IMG/VR virus record: IMGVR_UViG_3300030106_005454
Coordinates: 8,290 to 29,666 of that record
From: a virus
Length of the DNA: 21,377 bases
Strand: one strand, 5' to 3'
Shown here: piece after piece, positions 1 to 8,490 of the stretch
How positions within the stretch are numbered: the stretch's first letter is position 1
How the letters are laid out: each line of letters starts with the position of its first letter
The notes under the pieces: generated by a model
The model's input: the letters and a program-made list of their open reading frames with translations, nothing else
Told to the model about the DNA's origin: nothing
Databases searched by the model: none
Translations under genes and position numbers: made by a program

Positions 1-93
1 ATCTAAAGATGATGGTGGAGTCCAAACAGTTTTTTGAGCTGTTTTAGCTCTTGTTTGACTCGCACGGGAAGTTTTTATTTTATCTGTACTCAT
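1..93 (-). CDS. Conserved phage head-region protein, N-terminal 31 residues only
   Basis: The start codon is the CAT at 91-93 and the frame stays open to the window edge, so only the first 31 residues are present. They begin MSTDKIKTSRASQT and reach W-T-P-P-S-S-L-D. The ribosome binding site AAGGAGG lies inside the last codons of the upstream scaffold-like gene, whose stop is 5 bp before this ATG, so the two are probably translationally coupled. A basic N-terminus followed by a W-x-P-P-x-x-LD motif is, as far as I recall, typical of a small conserved protein next to the capsid gene in marine phages. No function can be assigned from this fragment, and the main capsid gene may follow outside the window. 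Confidence 0.65.
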   Translation of the reverse strand, partial: MSTDKIKTSRASQTRAKTAQKTVWTPPSSLD

Positions 94-98
94 ATGCC

Positions 99-1106
99 TT
101 ACGCCTCCTTCGTGTATTGTTTTTGTTTCGCATATTCTTCAAGTGGCACACCTAATTTTTTAGCGATTGCTACCTCTGAGGATGTGAGTCTCACGGTGTT
201 GCGACCAGGTTTGACACTTCGCGTCGCTGACGCTACTGTTTGTGTCGGTTTAGTCGATTCCTTAGGTTCAGTTCTATCAAATTTATGCGGGAAGTCAAGT
301 TTCATTCTACGATCTACTTCAGCATAATACTCATCTGTATTTGGGTCGAACCCCTCTTGTTCTGTTAGTTTTTTATGTAAATCAAAAGCAGTATAAGTCA
401 TCGCTGAATCTGCTCCAAACCATGGATTTTTTTCTGCCCATGCTTCTGCTTTTGGATCTGCTATAGGTGCTTGTTGCAAAGTTTGATCTAAAGAAGGTGT
501 TCCTCTTGACAGTTTCATCCTCTCTTTAGTTTCTTCAGCCTGTGTCTTTAAACTAGCAACTCTTGCTTCTTCAACACCGATTTGAGCAATCATTTTCTGC
601 GCTTCTACTTCCGCATTAATATCATTTGCTTCTCTCGCTGCTGCAAGTTTTGCTTTAGCTGCTTCTAGACCAGCTACAACTTTATCTTCCATTGCACTAA
701 CATAATTAGGTTCTAATTTTGTTAGTCTATTTTTTATTAAAGAAGATTCTTTTTGGACACCCCTAGCAAAATCTAAAGCGGCTTCTCTTTGCCTTTCAGC
801 TTCTCGCCACTTCTTAGTTAGTTTAGCTATTCTTTTCTTAACGCCATCACTATAATCTTCTAGCTCTTCTTTTGGTTTTTCTTCTTCCTTAGTTTCTTGT
901 TCCTTGTCGCTTGTTTCTTGTTTGCTATCCTGAACATTAGACTCGACATCAGATTTCTCAGATGTATCATCGGGCTTAGGACTGTCTTGAACAGTTTCAT
1001 CTGCAACCTCTACATTTTCTGTTATTTTTTCTTCTGGTAATTCAACATCGGCACCTGGTCCCGAAGTATCTATATCAACTGTTTTTGGTTCTTTATCTTC
1101 TGGCAT
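99..1106 (-). CDS. Scaffold-like head assembly protein
   Basis: The protein has 335 residues. The first 90 or so are strongly acidic and rich in E, D, S and K with no hydrophobic core. A long charged helical stretch (about 90-200, rich in A, K, E and R) probably forms a coiled coil. A more ordered C-terminal part ends in a basic segment (RSVKPGRNTVRLTSSEVAIAKK). This composition and its place downstream of portal and before the presumed capsid gene fit an internal scaffolding protein, which organises the procapsid and leaves before DNA packaging. The ATG at 1104-1106 is preceded by a good AGGAGG at about 6 nt. No protease motif is visible. The function is inferred from composition and position. 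Confidence 0.6.
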   Translation of the reverse strand: MPEDKEPKTVDIDTSGPGADVELPEEKITENVEVADETVQDSPKPDDTSEKSDVESNVQDSKQETSDKEQETKEEEKPKEELEDYSDGVKKRIAKLTKKWREAERQREAALDFARGVQKESSLIKNRLTKLEPNYVSAMEDKVVAGLEAAKAKLAAAREANDINAEVEAQKMIAQIGVEEARVASLKTQAEETKERMKLSRGTPSLDQTLQQAPIADPKAEAWAEKNPWFGADSAMTYTAFDLHKKLTEQEGFDPNTDEYYAEVDRRMKLDFPHKFDRTEPKESTKPTQTVASATRSVKPGRNTVRLTSSEVAIAKKLGVPLEEYAKQKQYTKEA

Positions 1107-1120
1107 AGTTCCTCCTATGA

Positions 1121-1591
1121 TTATATATTATGAAGTACGGATTCTGGATTATCTATTTTACCCAAAACCTCATCGTCATTTAATAAGCGTACTTCACCGC
1201 CTTCGATGGGTAGTCTTGATCCTGCGTAACGTGCAAAAATAACCCAATCACCTTTTTTACACCACGGTCCCGTTGGAAACTTTTCTTTGTCATAGTAGGC
1301 CAACGGTCCTACTTTTAATACATAACCGCAATTAGTTGCGATACGTAATTTTTCTAATGATTCTTGTGCAATTAAAATTCCACCTTTAGTTTTTTCTTTC
1401 GGTGTGAAAGGTAAAACTAAAAGTCTCCAGCCACTAGGATCTGGCAACTGGGAACTTTGTTTTTTAATATTTTCTGGATTTAACGGTTCAGGTTCTGAAC
1501 CAATTTTTTTAGCTTCTTCATATTTTTCAGAAAGTGCATTCCTATGTTTTGGAATTTCCTTTTCCGATGTTGATAACATTTCCTTGCTCAT
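1121..1591 (-). CDS. GroES-like co-chaperonin
   Basis: The protein has 156 residues. After a roughly 50-residue polar N-terminal extension, residues 53-145 match the GroES/Hsp10 fold: GWRLLVLPF at the start, the mobile-loop-like K-E-K-T-K-G-G-I-L-I at 65-74, then G-Y-V-L-K-V-G-P, K-K-G-D-W-V-I-F and a C-terminal E-V-L-G-K-I strand. GroES proteins form heptameric lids on GroEL, and some phages (for example T4 Gp31) encode their own to fold the capsid protein. Its position between portal and scaffold genes supports that role. The RBS AAGGAG lies upstream of the ATG at 1589-1591. The upstream 79-residue gene overlaps its first 50 nt. The N-terminal extension is longer than in bacterial GroES. 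The family call is firm and the client protein is inferred. Confidence 0.85.
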   Translation of the reverse strand: MSKEMLSTSEKEIPKHRNALSEKYEEAKKIGSEPEPLNPENIKKQSSQLPDPSGWRLLVLPFTPKEKTKGGILIAQESLEKLRIATNCGYVLKVGPLAYYDKEKFPTGPWCKKGDWVIFARYAGSRLPIEGGEVRLLNDDEVLGKIDNPESVLHNI

Positions 1592-1781
1592 CTTTTTGCT
1601 CCTTCGATTTTAGCAGGTTAGAGATTTCCTGAAGCGCGTACTGATATGCACGTGCCTGTCCTAACATATACTGATATTTCTCCATATTGTCAATACCACC
1701 ACTAATCATAGTGTCTCCAATACGCTGAAGATTTTCCTGTAATATTTTTTGTAATTTAGCAACAACTACTAATGGATCCAC
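1542..1781 (-). CDS. Small conserved helical protein, 79 residues
   Basis: The gene starts with GTG at 1779-1781, directly next to the stop of the upstream 55-residue gene, and an AAAGGA lies about 9 nt upstream. There is no earlier in-frame start between that stop and the GTG. The N-terminal half (LVVVAKLQKILQENLQRIGD) and residues 34-60 look like amphipathic helices, followed by a charged tail. It overlaps the co-chaperonin gene by 50 nt in another frame, which argues that both are real and coupled. I do not recognise a domain. The position suggests a head-assembly accessory protein. Confidence 0.7.
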   Translation of the reverse strand: MDPLVVVAKLQKILQENLQRIGDTMISGGIDNMEKYQYMLGQARAYQYALQEISNLLKSKEQKDEQGNVINIGKGNSKT

Positions 1782-1949
1782 CTATACCAATCCTTTGTAG
1801 TATTTTGCATAAGATGGATTTGAAACTTTTTTACCACCAAGATCACCTTTAATATATCTTCCAATATATCCACCTGTGTTAAGTTTTACTCTTCCACCTT
1901 TATTGTATTTTGCTATTTTACTTCTTCCTTTTATTTCTTTTCCTGGCAT
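1782..1949 (-). CDS. Basic glycine-rich microprotein with GGRV motif, 55 residues
   Basis: The ATG at 1947-1949 overlaps the stop of the upstream membrane-protein gene, and the frame ends in TAG at 1782-1784, leaving no gap to the next GTG start. The product begins MPGKEIKGRSKIAKY and is very basic and rich in glycine and tyrosine. It contains K-G-G-R-V-K-L-N-T-G-G-Y-I-G-R, a variant of the GGRVGFNKGG boxes of the large protein at 4927-6798. That suggests the two share a binding or processing signal. The exact abutment with both neighbours is strong evidence for a real gene. No family is assigned. Confidence 0.7.
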   Translation of the reverse strand: MPGKEIKGRSKIAKYNKGGRVKLNTGGYIGRYIKGDLGGKKVSNPSYAKYYKGLV

Positions 1950-2332
1950 TATTTCTTTCCTCCTCTAAATATTTGTGTTCCCTTTATACCAAAAATACTC
2001 GCGCATACAAGGATCCATAAATTTGTAAACCAGCTCGGCAGTGCCTGGAAATGCTCGAAAAAGATTTTTATCTTCTCCATAGCCATCGGATCGTCCGACC
2101 AGACCCCATATGCGAGCACCAAAATGGGCAACGTGAGTATCAATAAAACTACCTCGTCCTTATAGTCGTTTTGACGGGCTTCTAAAAGTTTGCCCTGGTA
2201 TTCTGTCTCGCCTCGGGCCATCTTAGTGGCTGCCATATGCTGTGCATCAGCCATAGCCATCTTTGTTTCTTGTTTTTTCTTGTATATGTGCGTTCCTGCG
2301 TTTAACGCTAGTTTAATTGCTGATAACCACAT
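1949..2332 (-). CDS. Membrane protein, possibly holin-type
   Basis: The protein has 127 residues. The first 60 are an amphipathic, charged segment rich in K, A and M. Two hydrophobic segments follow, about 62-77 (VVLLILTLPILVLAYGV) and 101-118 (WFTNLWILVCASIFGIKG), with a short basic tail (RGGKK). Small phage membrane proteins of this build, including the 3-TM holins of gene-transfer-agent type, sit in the same place in some tailed phages and control membrane permeabilisation at lysis. The start codon overlaps the portal stop as TAATG. Membrane location is clear. The holin role is inference, since lysis genes are also present at 20442-21127. Confidence 0.6.
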   Translation of the reverse strand: MWLSAIKLALNAGTHIYKKKQETKMAMADAQHMAATKMARGETEYQGKLLEARQNDYKDEVVLLILTLPILVLAYGVWSDDPMAMEKIKIFFEHFQALPSWFTNLWILVCASIFGIKGTQIFRGGKK

Positions 2333-4824
2333 TAATTCCTCCCGTTTGGTCTTGGTTTCATTCTAGCGAGTGTTAATCTGTTTTCATTCGCCATTTCTTG
2401 CTTTTCTATCGAAGTATCGGCTCTTAACTCTGCTAATTCTTCATTTTGATCTAATTTATCGTCATGAATGTCTTGAGCCATCATAGCCTTCATTTTATCT
2501 AGGTTTAATCTTGCTTCTGCTTCTTTTTGCTTTTTCTCGTTGTCAATTGCTCTAATATCAAGTTCTCTAGCTCTTAATTTAGCAATTGGGTCATTATCAA
2601 ACTGTGAAGTTATCGCTTTTTCCTCTTTTGCGAATTCTTCCATCATTTCTGCGACTAAAGTTGCTTTTCTAGCTTCAATTTTTTGTTGTAGCGCCATCAT
2701 TTCGTTCTGAACTTGCATATTTTGCGGATTTTGTTGCATTATTTGCTGCATTTGCGCTAATTGCTTCATTTCATCGTTAAATTCTAGCTCAATTTGCTCT
2801 TGTGCCATCAAAGAAATGTGTTCTAGGCAGTTTTTTTCAATTGCAGCAGCTACCATAGGTGCATTTCTTACCATATTTGTTGCCATAAAATTTAAATGAG
2901 CTGTAATATGTGATTGATGATCCTGTCCAGGAAATGCTTGAAACTTATTTCCAGCCATTGCATCAATATGTTCTAATGCAGGGTCTTTTGGAGTCGGCTG
3001 AGGTGGTTTTTTCAATATTAAATCAATATCTTTAACACCTAAAGCTTCGTACATGTTCCGATAAACTTCATATTGATTATGAAGCTGTGGATTTGATGTT
3101 GCCAATTGCAGCTCCGTTTGTGCGAGGGATATTCTTTGAGTTTGACTAAAGATGTTTGGATCTGCAACTGGCAGTATATCTACTCTGTCGTCGAAGTCAG
3201 TTTGCTTGATTTGTCTTTGACCACCAACAACATCATAAGGATAGATCGGAGGTAGATATAATTTGAAAACTCTTGCCAATAAATTAAATTCTCTTTTCAT
3301 TGCAGCATACAATCTCTTGTGGATTGCCGACATTGTTCTAGATCCTCTTTCCAACATAGCGACTGTCGTGCCCACTGCTGCTTGTTGGTTCCCGTCTCCT
3401 ACTTGCAGGTCCGCAATGGATGCGAATCGTTGTCCTGCAGATACCACGACACCCATAAGTTGTAATAAAGTTTGTGACGGCTCTTTAAAAGGTAATGGCA
3501 TAAAAGCATCTCTTAAATTTCCACCTGGTGCATCTACATCTCTAAATTCACCTGGTTGAAGAGCTTGTGCTTCATCTCTCATTTTTATGCCACGCATTTT
3601 AAAGCCTGCAGGTAAATTAGACAAGGTACCTGCATCTAGCATTGATCTCAATGCTGCTGTCGCTGTTCTAGATAGTCCACCAATCATATGTATTAAACCA
3701 AAACCATAAAAACCAAGTCCTGGTAAAAATTTAAAGTGAACAAAATATTGGATCTTCTTTTTTAAAGGATCACCTACTTCATAATTTCTTCTAATAGATA
3801 AAACTTTTCTTGTACCATCTTCAACAGTTACAAGATAAGGAAGTTTTATTCCTGTAGGTTCTCCAGTTTCATCTTTATCTTCAAAACCATCTAAATCTAA
3901 ATTAACATGACATTCTAATAATGTATAAACCCTATCATCTCTTCCTTTAGAAGCTCCTTCTAGGGCTCGTTCTTTTTTATCAACGTCTGTTTCATTTAAG
4001 AAAGATGGACTCAATTCTAAGTCTCTATAGAATCCTCCCACCTGTTGTTTTCTTAATTCATTTTCAGACATTTTAACAACATGAATGATCGATTCCGCAT
4101 CATCTAATGAGGTAGCTGTATACGGAACCACTAAATCATCCGCAGGAACAAATTTTGAAACTGCTCTCTGCATTATGTCATCATAATAAACTTTTTTAAA
4201 TGCAGAACCTGCTAATGGTAAATAAAATAACATTTGATCAAATTCTGCTTCGTACTCATTCATTTGATCCATGATTTGATAATTCATAAATTGTTTAACT
4301 CTCAACGCCTGAGCTTCTTTATCTGGATTAGGCATTCCTAATATTTGAGTTCTAACTGGACCTTCTGCAGGAAGTAATTCTTTGTAAGCTAATGATTGAA
4401 ATTGAGTTACCGCTTCAGCTAACACTGGGTGTGTTGCACCTGAAGCTCCTTTAAAAGGTTCTGTTGGTTCTTCATAAGTAAAACCTAAAAGATCTAAACC
4501 TTTAACATAAGAATGCTCCCATTCTTTTCTTGAAGTTTTATAATCTGTAAAATCTTGGTAAAGTTTAGAACCTAATGGATCTAAAATATTATCGGGAAGT
4601 AATTCTGCTAAATTGGCAAAGTGCCCAGCATCTTGTCCAGGATTCACAGCATTGGGATCAAAATTTATATCAATGCTACCATCCTCATTTTCAATTTGTT
4701 CAACAGGTTGACCAGCTTCTTGCTGCTCAATAAGTTTTTCCTGTTCCGCTAATTCTACGTCTTCTTGACTAGGTACGTTTATTGTTTGCTTTACGTTCGG
4801 TAAAGCTTTGTCTATTTCTGCCAT
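2332..4824 (-). CDS. Portal protein
   Basis: The protein has 830 residues, at the long end for portals. The acidic N-terminus (about 1-90) leads into the core. The core holds the phrase YLPLAGSAFKKVYYDD (around 200), the segment GLIHMIGGLSRTATAALRSMLDAG (around 380-400) and QPGEFRDVD...LPFKEPSQ (around 420-455), the style of portals in podo-like and marine phages. The last 150 residues are helical and rich in Q, M, K and E. Portals form the dodecameric ring at one capsid vertex through which TerL pumps DNA. The gene lies two genes downstream of terminase in the same orientation. The ATG is preceded by GGAG and overlaps the end of the 53-residue gene. Confidence 0.85.
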   Translation of the reverse strand: MAEIDKALPNVKQTINVPSQEDVELAEQEKLIEQQEAGQPVEQIENEDGSIDINFDPNAVNPGQDAGHFANLAELLPDNILDPLGSKLYQDFTDYKTSRKEWEHSYVKGLDLLGFTYEEPTEPFKGASGATHPVLAEAVTQFQSLAYKELLPAEGPVRTQILGMPNPDKEAQALRVKQFMNYQIMDQMNEYEAEFDQMLFYLPLAGSAFKKVYYDDIMQRAVSKFVPADDLVVPYTATSLDDAESIIHVVKMSENELRKQQVGGFYRDLELSPSFLNETDVDKKERALEGASKGRDDRVYTLLECHVNLDLDGFEDKDETGEPTGIKLPYLVTVEDGTRKVLSIRRNYEVGDPLKKKIQYFVHFKFLPGLGFYGFGLIHMIGGLSRTATAALRSMLDAGTLSNLPAGFKMRGIKMRDEAQALQPGEFRDVDAPGGNLRDAFMPLPFKEPSQTLLQLMGVVVSAGQRFASIADLQVGDGNQQAAVGTTVAMLERGSRTMSAIHKRLYAAMKREFNLLARVFKLYLPPIYPYDVVGGQRQIKQTDFDDRVDILPVADPNIFSQTQRISLAQTELQLATSNPQLHNQYEVYRNMYEALGVKDIDLILKKPPQPTPKDPALEHIDAMAGNKFQAFPGQDHQSHITAHLNFMATNMVRNAPMVAAAIEKNCLEHISLMAQEQIELEFNDEMKQLAQMQQIMQQNPQNMQVQNEMMALQQKIEARKATLVAEMMEEFAKEEKAITSQFDNDPIAKLRARELDIRAIDNEKKQKEAEARLNLDKMKAMMAQDIHDDKLDQNEELAELRADTSIEKQEMANENRLTLARMKPRPNGRN

Positions 4825-4930
4825 TTATTTTCTCCGATACTACTACTTTAGCAGTATTATATTTAATATTCAACCCCTGTGGTGTTGGGCCTGATTTTGG
4901 TGGGGTTGTGGTTGTTAGTTTTTTGGTCAT
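4769..4930 (-). CDS. Small basic protein, 53 residues
   Basis: I chose the ATG at 4928-4930 because it overlaps the TGA of the upstream GGRVG-box gene (ATGA). An earlier in-frame ATG at 4966 would run far into that gene. The product is basic and low in hydrophobics, beginning MTKKLTTTTPPKSGPTPQG. It overlaps the portal start by 56 nt in another frame. Short proteins with an early P-P-K-x-G-P-x-P-Q-G motif are, from memory, found next to the portal gene in related marine phages. Function is unknown. Confidence 0.6.
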   Translation of the reverse strand: MTKKLTTTTPPKSGPTPQGLNIKYNTAKVVVSEKINGRNRQSFTERKANNKRT

Positions 4931-6798
4931 AATGCACCTGGTCCATGTTCCATATAATCTTTCCATCCTATTGGACCATTTATATATTCATCTAAAGTAA
5001 TTACACCTTGATCATCATAGCCTGCCTCAAAAAAATAATTTCTCATCCACGCTTGACTAGGTGTATCTCCCTCTGCAAGACCTACTCTACCACCTCCATT
5101 AAAAGTTTTTTTAATACCCATTTCTGCTCTTTCAGGACCCATTCCAAAATAAAAATTAAGAAGTTTATCTGGATCATTTTTATAAATTTTAAATAATAAA
5201 TTCTCTATTCCTTCTCCCTTACTTTCAACAATATCCTTTAAAATATTTTCAGATAAATACCCTGGTTCAATATTCTCCATATCATTAATTTCAGAAAATC
5301 CAAGACCAAAAGCATATTTATTTAATGGAGGCATATAAGGTTCACCTGAACCTTCTGCAAGACCCACTCTACCACCTTTAGCTAATAGATAAGCTGGATA
5401 GTCTTCTCGTTTCTCCCCTTGTATTTCTAATAAATCTTTTACTGGAAGTGAGTCATCTTTTTCAAGAGCCCTTGTTTGTGCTTCTCCTGCCTGACCAAAT
5501 AATGGCATAATAGCTTTATTGAATTGTTCTTTAGAAATAATTCCTTCTCTTAAACCATCATCTAAATGTTCACTAACCATATTAAGCCAACCTCTATGTC
5601 CCATTCCGCCTCTGACTTTTTTTAAAAGATTTAAAACTTGTCCCCATTTAATTGTTTTAATTTCTTCTTCTGAAGGTTTAGCTTTTGGAAGTACGACGTC
5701 TCCTTTGTCATAACCTACCCTGCCGCCTGATGCTAGTTGCTGGGCGTATTTACCGTAGATACGGCCGCCTTCTGCTTTTTTAACAACGGGTTCCAGAAGA
5801 TCTACTACTTCATCAATTGTACTTGTCCAAGGTTTATGTATTACTTTATCTGTTGCTTTTGTAGACTTACTAGAAGCATTTATTACTTCATCCATGTGCT
5901 TTATCCAACCTGGATCGTTTTCATAAACTACATAATTACGTTTGGAATGTTGTTTTATATTTTGTTTCATTGATTGTTTTTTAAAAGTATCTGCCCATTC
6001 TTTAGCACCAGGATATTTCTTACCTTGTTTTACTGCATCATCTAATACATCCGTACCCTCATCAACAATACCTGTTATTTTTCCTTTGAATCCTGATTTT
6101 TTTAATTCTTTAATAACGGATTTAGCGTCTCCAGGCTTTATACTAAGATAATCTTTGCCTGTTTTCGCAGGTTTAGTGGCTGATTTATTTTTCATAAGAC
6201 CATGTAAAACTTTTTTAACTTTAGGAGTTAAAGCTGATATATCAAAAAAGGCTTCTCCACTGTCCCCATAATCAACATCAGAATTAAAAAGTCTGGTTCT
6301 TAATTTTACTGTAAAGTCAACTGCAGGTTTTGTAAATTTAACAAACTTACCGAGAACTGGCACAGTAGCTAAACTTCCCATAATTTTTAAGAAAGTTCTT
6401 CTATCCATACCGCCCTTATTAAAACCTACACGTCCACCTTCACTAAACATCATGCCAAGATACGGAGCTAGTGCATCATATAAATCAGAAGCATAAAAAG
6501 CTCCAGTAGATCCTTTTCCCCATGGACCCATTCCTTGCCAATATCTTCTAAGTATATCTTGAAATGATCCACCCTTATTAAAACCTACTCTGCCGCCAGC
6601 AGCGTTGGGTTTTCTAAAATAATGTCCTGTCCAATCTTCTAAAGTTTCACCAGGTCTTAAATAAGTATCTGGGTATTGTTCCATTTCTGTGGATGCATCA
6701 GCAACAGTACCTGCAAAGGTTCTAGCGTTTTGAAGTTTTAAGGATAACTCTAATAACTGATTAAAGTTTGCGCCTGGTTCATCTAAATTTCTTGCCAT
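4927..6798 (-). CDS. Multi-segment protein with repeated GGRVG boxes
   Basis: The 623-residue protein lies between TerL and portal. Unrelated-looking segments are separated by a short recurring box: GGRVGFNKGG at 68-77 and 121-130, GGRIYGKY at 344, GGRVGYDKG at 358, GGRVGLAEG at 475 and 569. Directly after the second box, residues 131-150 read MDRRTFLKIMGSLATVPVLG, which looks like a twin-arginine signal but is internal. Charged, helical segments follow, for example IKWGQVLNLLKKVRGGMGHRGWLN near 384-405. The layout suggests a polyprotein or a virion-internal protein in which boxes are cleavage or binding sites. No enzyme motif is visible. Its position implies packaging or head completion. Start ATG at 6796-6798 is 3 bp after the TerL stop. 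Confidence 0.75.
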   Translation of the reverse strand: MARNLDEPGANFNQLLELSLKLQNARTFAGTVADASTEMEQYPDTYLRPGETLEDWTGHYFRKPNAAGGRVGFNKGGSFQDILRRYWQGMGPWGKGSTGAFYASDLYDALAPYLGMMFSEGGRVGFNKGGMDRRTFLKIMGSLATVPVLGKFVKFTKPAVDFTVKLRTRLFNSDVDYGDSGEAFFDISALTPKVKKVLHGLMKNKSATKPAKTGKDYLSIKPGDAKSVIKELKKSGFKGKITGIVDEGTDVLDDAVKQGKKYPGAKEWADTFKKQSMKQNIKQHSKRNYVVYENDPGWIKHMDEVINASSKSTKATDKVIHKPWTSTIDEVVDLLEPVVKKAEGGRIYGKYAQQLASGGRVGYDKGDVVLPKAKPSEEEIKTIKWGQVLNLLKKVRGGMGHRGWLNMVSEHLDDGLREGIISKEQFNKAIMPLFGQAGEAQTRALEKDDSLPVKDLLEIQGEKREDYPAYLLAKGGRVGLAEGSGEPYMPPLNKYAFGLGFSEINDMENIEPGYLSENILKDIVESKGEGIENLLFKIYKNDPDKLLNFYFGMGPERAEMGIKKTFNGGGRVGLAEGDTPSQAWMRNYFFEAGYDDQGVITLDEYINGPIGWKDYMEHGPGAL

Positions 6799-6801
6799 AA
6801 T

Positions 6802-8277
6802 CTACCAATAATATTTATACTTTTTAGGAGGTATTTTCTCATCCTTATAATCTTCAGGATGCGGAATCAATCCCCCCTGTCTAAATCGCATAACAGCTTG
6901 TGTCATACTATCAACTAAGTCATCGTGATCACCATAAGGAAACGCTGCACATTCTTCAATTACTTCCTGTGCAAAATTTTTATTAGTGGGCGCCCATATC
7001 GTTCCACTCTCAAATAGTGGTGCGACCGAGTTAACACGAGTATGTTTATCATTTCCTTTGCTCGGCGTAAAGTTAATTACAGGTATTCCCATGTTCCTCA
7101 ACTCATACGTCAAAGGCAGTCCTGAAGCCTTAGCCTCTACTAAAACAGTTTCTGGTTGCCAGTATTTATAAGATTCTAGAGCCTTCCTTCTTAATTCTGG
7201 AAACTCGTATCTACCCTTTAAGGCATCTACTAAAATTAGATTAGCGGGCTTGTCTTCATTCTCACGAAACACTCCCCAAGTAGTAATGGCGGAGTAATCC
7301 GCAGTTTCCTTTTTCATGAATGCAGTATCATACGATTGTATGACGTGTTCTAGTTTTGGAAGTTTATCTGCTGTCCATTTCTTCCACCACTCTCGTTTTA
7401 TAATTGCACCTTCTTCAGATGTAGGGTTCTGCATCCACTGCGCATTCCATTTACCGATAGATAAGGATGCTTTTACAGTTTCTAGTTCCTTGACATTCCA
7501 ATACTGTGGCCAGACAGGATTACCTGATGGCATGATAGCTGGAAATTCTATTAGATCCCATTGATCTGCTTTAGCTTCCTTTTGATGCTGCAACAGCATG
7601 CCTGTTAAATCTTTTGTATTCCATCTTGTCATTACACAAACGATGGCTCCACCTGGCTGCAAACGTTGACGTGGACCTGAAGTATACCATTCATAAGCTC
7701 TCTCAAGTGCAGTCATGTTGAGGGCATCTTGCTCCGAGTGAGGATCATCAATGATTAATAAATCAGCACCACGACCCGTTATTGCTCCACCAACACCAGC
7801 TGCAAAGTACTCGCCGCCTTGAGCGGTTTCCCATCTGCCTGCTGCTTGTGAATCTTCTCTAAGTCTTGTCTCAAAGACTTGTTTATACTCTGGGGAATCC
7901 ATAAGTGTTTTAGCCTTTCTACCGAACCGAATCGCTAGTTCCCCTGTGTGAGTTGTTTGAATTATTTTTAATTTTGGTGTACGCCCGATCATCCAAGCTG
8001 GCAACAGGGAACTGGCGAACTCTGATTTCGTATGTCTTGGCGGCATATTCACAATTAATCTTTTTAATTTGCCTTCTGCCAAAGCATTAAATTTTTCTGC
8101 AATAATTTTATGATGGGGTCCCTCTATAAATTCAGGCCACATATGCTTTACAAAACTTAAAAAATTTGCCTGGATGTTATCCACCTTGACCATCTCATTA
8201 TGTTTGAGATACATCTTCATGAAGTCTTCTCTCTGATCTGGTGGTAATTTTTTAATTTTTTCTATGTCTACTTGCAT
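6802..8277 (-). CDS. terL: Terminase large subunit (packaging ATPase and nuclease)
   Basis: The protein has 491 residues. The ATPase half shows a Walker A-type loop (MPPRHTKSE, 78-86), Walker B (DLLIIDDPHS, 172-181) and the coupling motif VMTRWN (215-220). The RNase H-like nuclease half has D317 in SYDTAF, E381 in VEAKASG and D452/D453 in HDDLVD, the expected acidic triad. TerL drives DNA into the prohead through the portal and cuts the concatemer. It is the first gene of the leftward head operon. A sigma70-like promoter ends 11 nt before the ATG and there is no Shine-Dalgarno sequence, so the message is leaderless or nearly so. The small subunit gene is far away on the other strand (13614-14147). 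Confidence 0.93.
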   Translation of the reverse strand: MQVDIEKIKKLPPDQREDFMKMYLKHNEMVKVDNIQANFLSFVKHMWPEFIEGPHHKIIAEKFNALAEGKLKRLIVNMPPRHTKSEFASSLLPAWMIGRTPKLKIIQTTHTGELAIRFGRKAKTLMDSPEYKQVFETRLREDSQAAGRWETAQGGEYFAAGVGGAITGRGADLLIIDDPHSEQDALNMTALERAYEWYTSGPRQRLQPGGAIVCVMTRWNTKDLTGMLLQHQKEAKADQWDLIEFPAIMPSGNPVWPQYWNVKELETVKASLSIGKWNAQWMQNPTSEEGAIIKREWWKKWTADKLPKLEHVIQSYDTAFMKKETADYSAITTWGVFRENEDKPANLILVDALKGRYEFPELRRKALESYKYWQPETVLVEAKASGLPLTYELRNMGIPVINFTPSKGNDKHTRVNSVAPLFESGTIWAPTNKNFAQEVIEECAAFPYGDHDDLVDSMTQAVMRFRQGGLIPHPEDYKDEKIPPKKYKYYW

Positions 8278-8419
8278 ATATGGGACCCATAATGAATTTA
8301 GCGGCTTTGACCGTCAAAATCAAGCTATAAAGGGTGAAGATTGGGACCCCTATTTTAAAGAAGGTAATCGCTTAAGGAAAAAAGTTCAAATTCCAAAATG
8401 GACTTGGTACCTCTATTGA
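8264..8419 (+). CDS. Possible 51-residue protein antisense to the terL start
   Basis: An ATG at 8264 opens a frame of 51 codons ending in TGA at 8417-8419, just before the first GC-rich repeat. The middle part reads like real protein (IKGEDWDPYFKEGNRLRKK), but there is no clear ribosome binding site and the start lies inside terL on the other strand. It may be the remnant of a plus-strand gene tail joined here by recombination, or chance. Confidence 0.2.
   Translation: MSTCIYGTHNEFSGFDRQNQAIKGEDWDPYFKEGNRLRKKVQIPKWTWYLY
8289..8317 (-). promoter_or_regulatory. Promoter of the terminase/head operon
   Basis: On the minus strand TTGACG (8312-8317), a 17-bp spacer and CATTAT (8289-8294) form a sigma70-type promoter. 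Transcription would begin near 8282, about 5 nt before the TerL ATG. Confidence 0.55.
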
Positions 8420-8423
8420 TTTA

Positions 8424-8451
8424 GGGTGGGCCCGCCCGTCATCATGCCCCC
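8424..8451 (+). repeat. GC-rich dispersed repeat, copy 1
   Basis: Core GGGTGGGCCCGCCC (8424-8437) followed by GTCATCATGCCCCC. The family has about eight copies in the window, all intergenic or at gene ends between 8.4 and 12.95 kb. Each can fold into a GC hairpin but has no T-run behind it on either strand. In an AT-rich genome these blocks stand out. Confidence 0.85.
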
Positions 8452-8465
8452 AACTACAACCTCAA

Positions 8466-8490
8466 GATGTATGCAGTTATTGCATACATC
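8466..8490. repeat. Inverted repeat downstream of the 119-residue gene
   Basis: GATGTATGCA (8466-8475) and TGCATACATC (8481-8490) form a perfect 10-bp stem with a 5-nt loop. No T-run follows on either strand, so it is a weak terminator candidate, or a protein-binding or RNA-stabilising site. The rest of 8278-8511 holds the terL promoter and repeat copy 1. Confidence 0.55.

Noticed and set aside
5930-6420. The RRTFLK segment as a genuine Tat export signal
   Set aside because: It is internal at residue 131, with no separate start site or ribosome binding site, so it is kept only as a resemblance.
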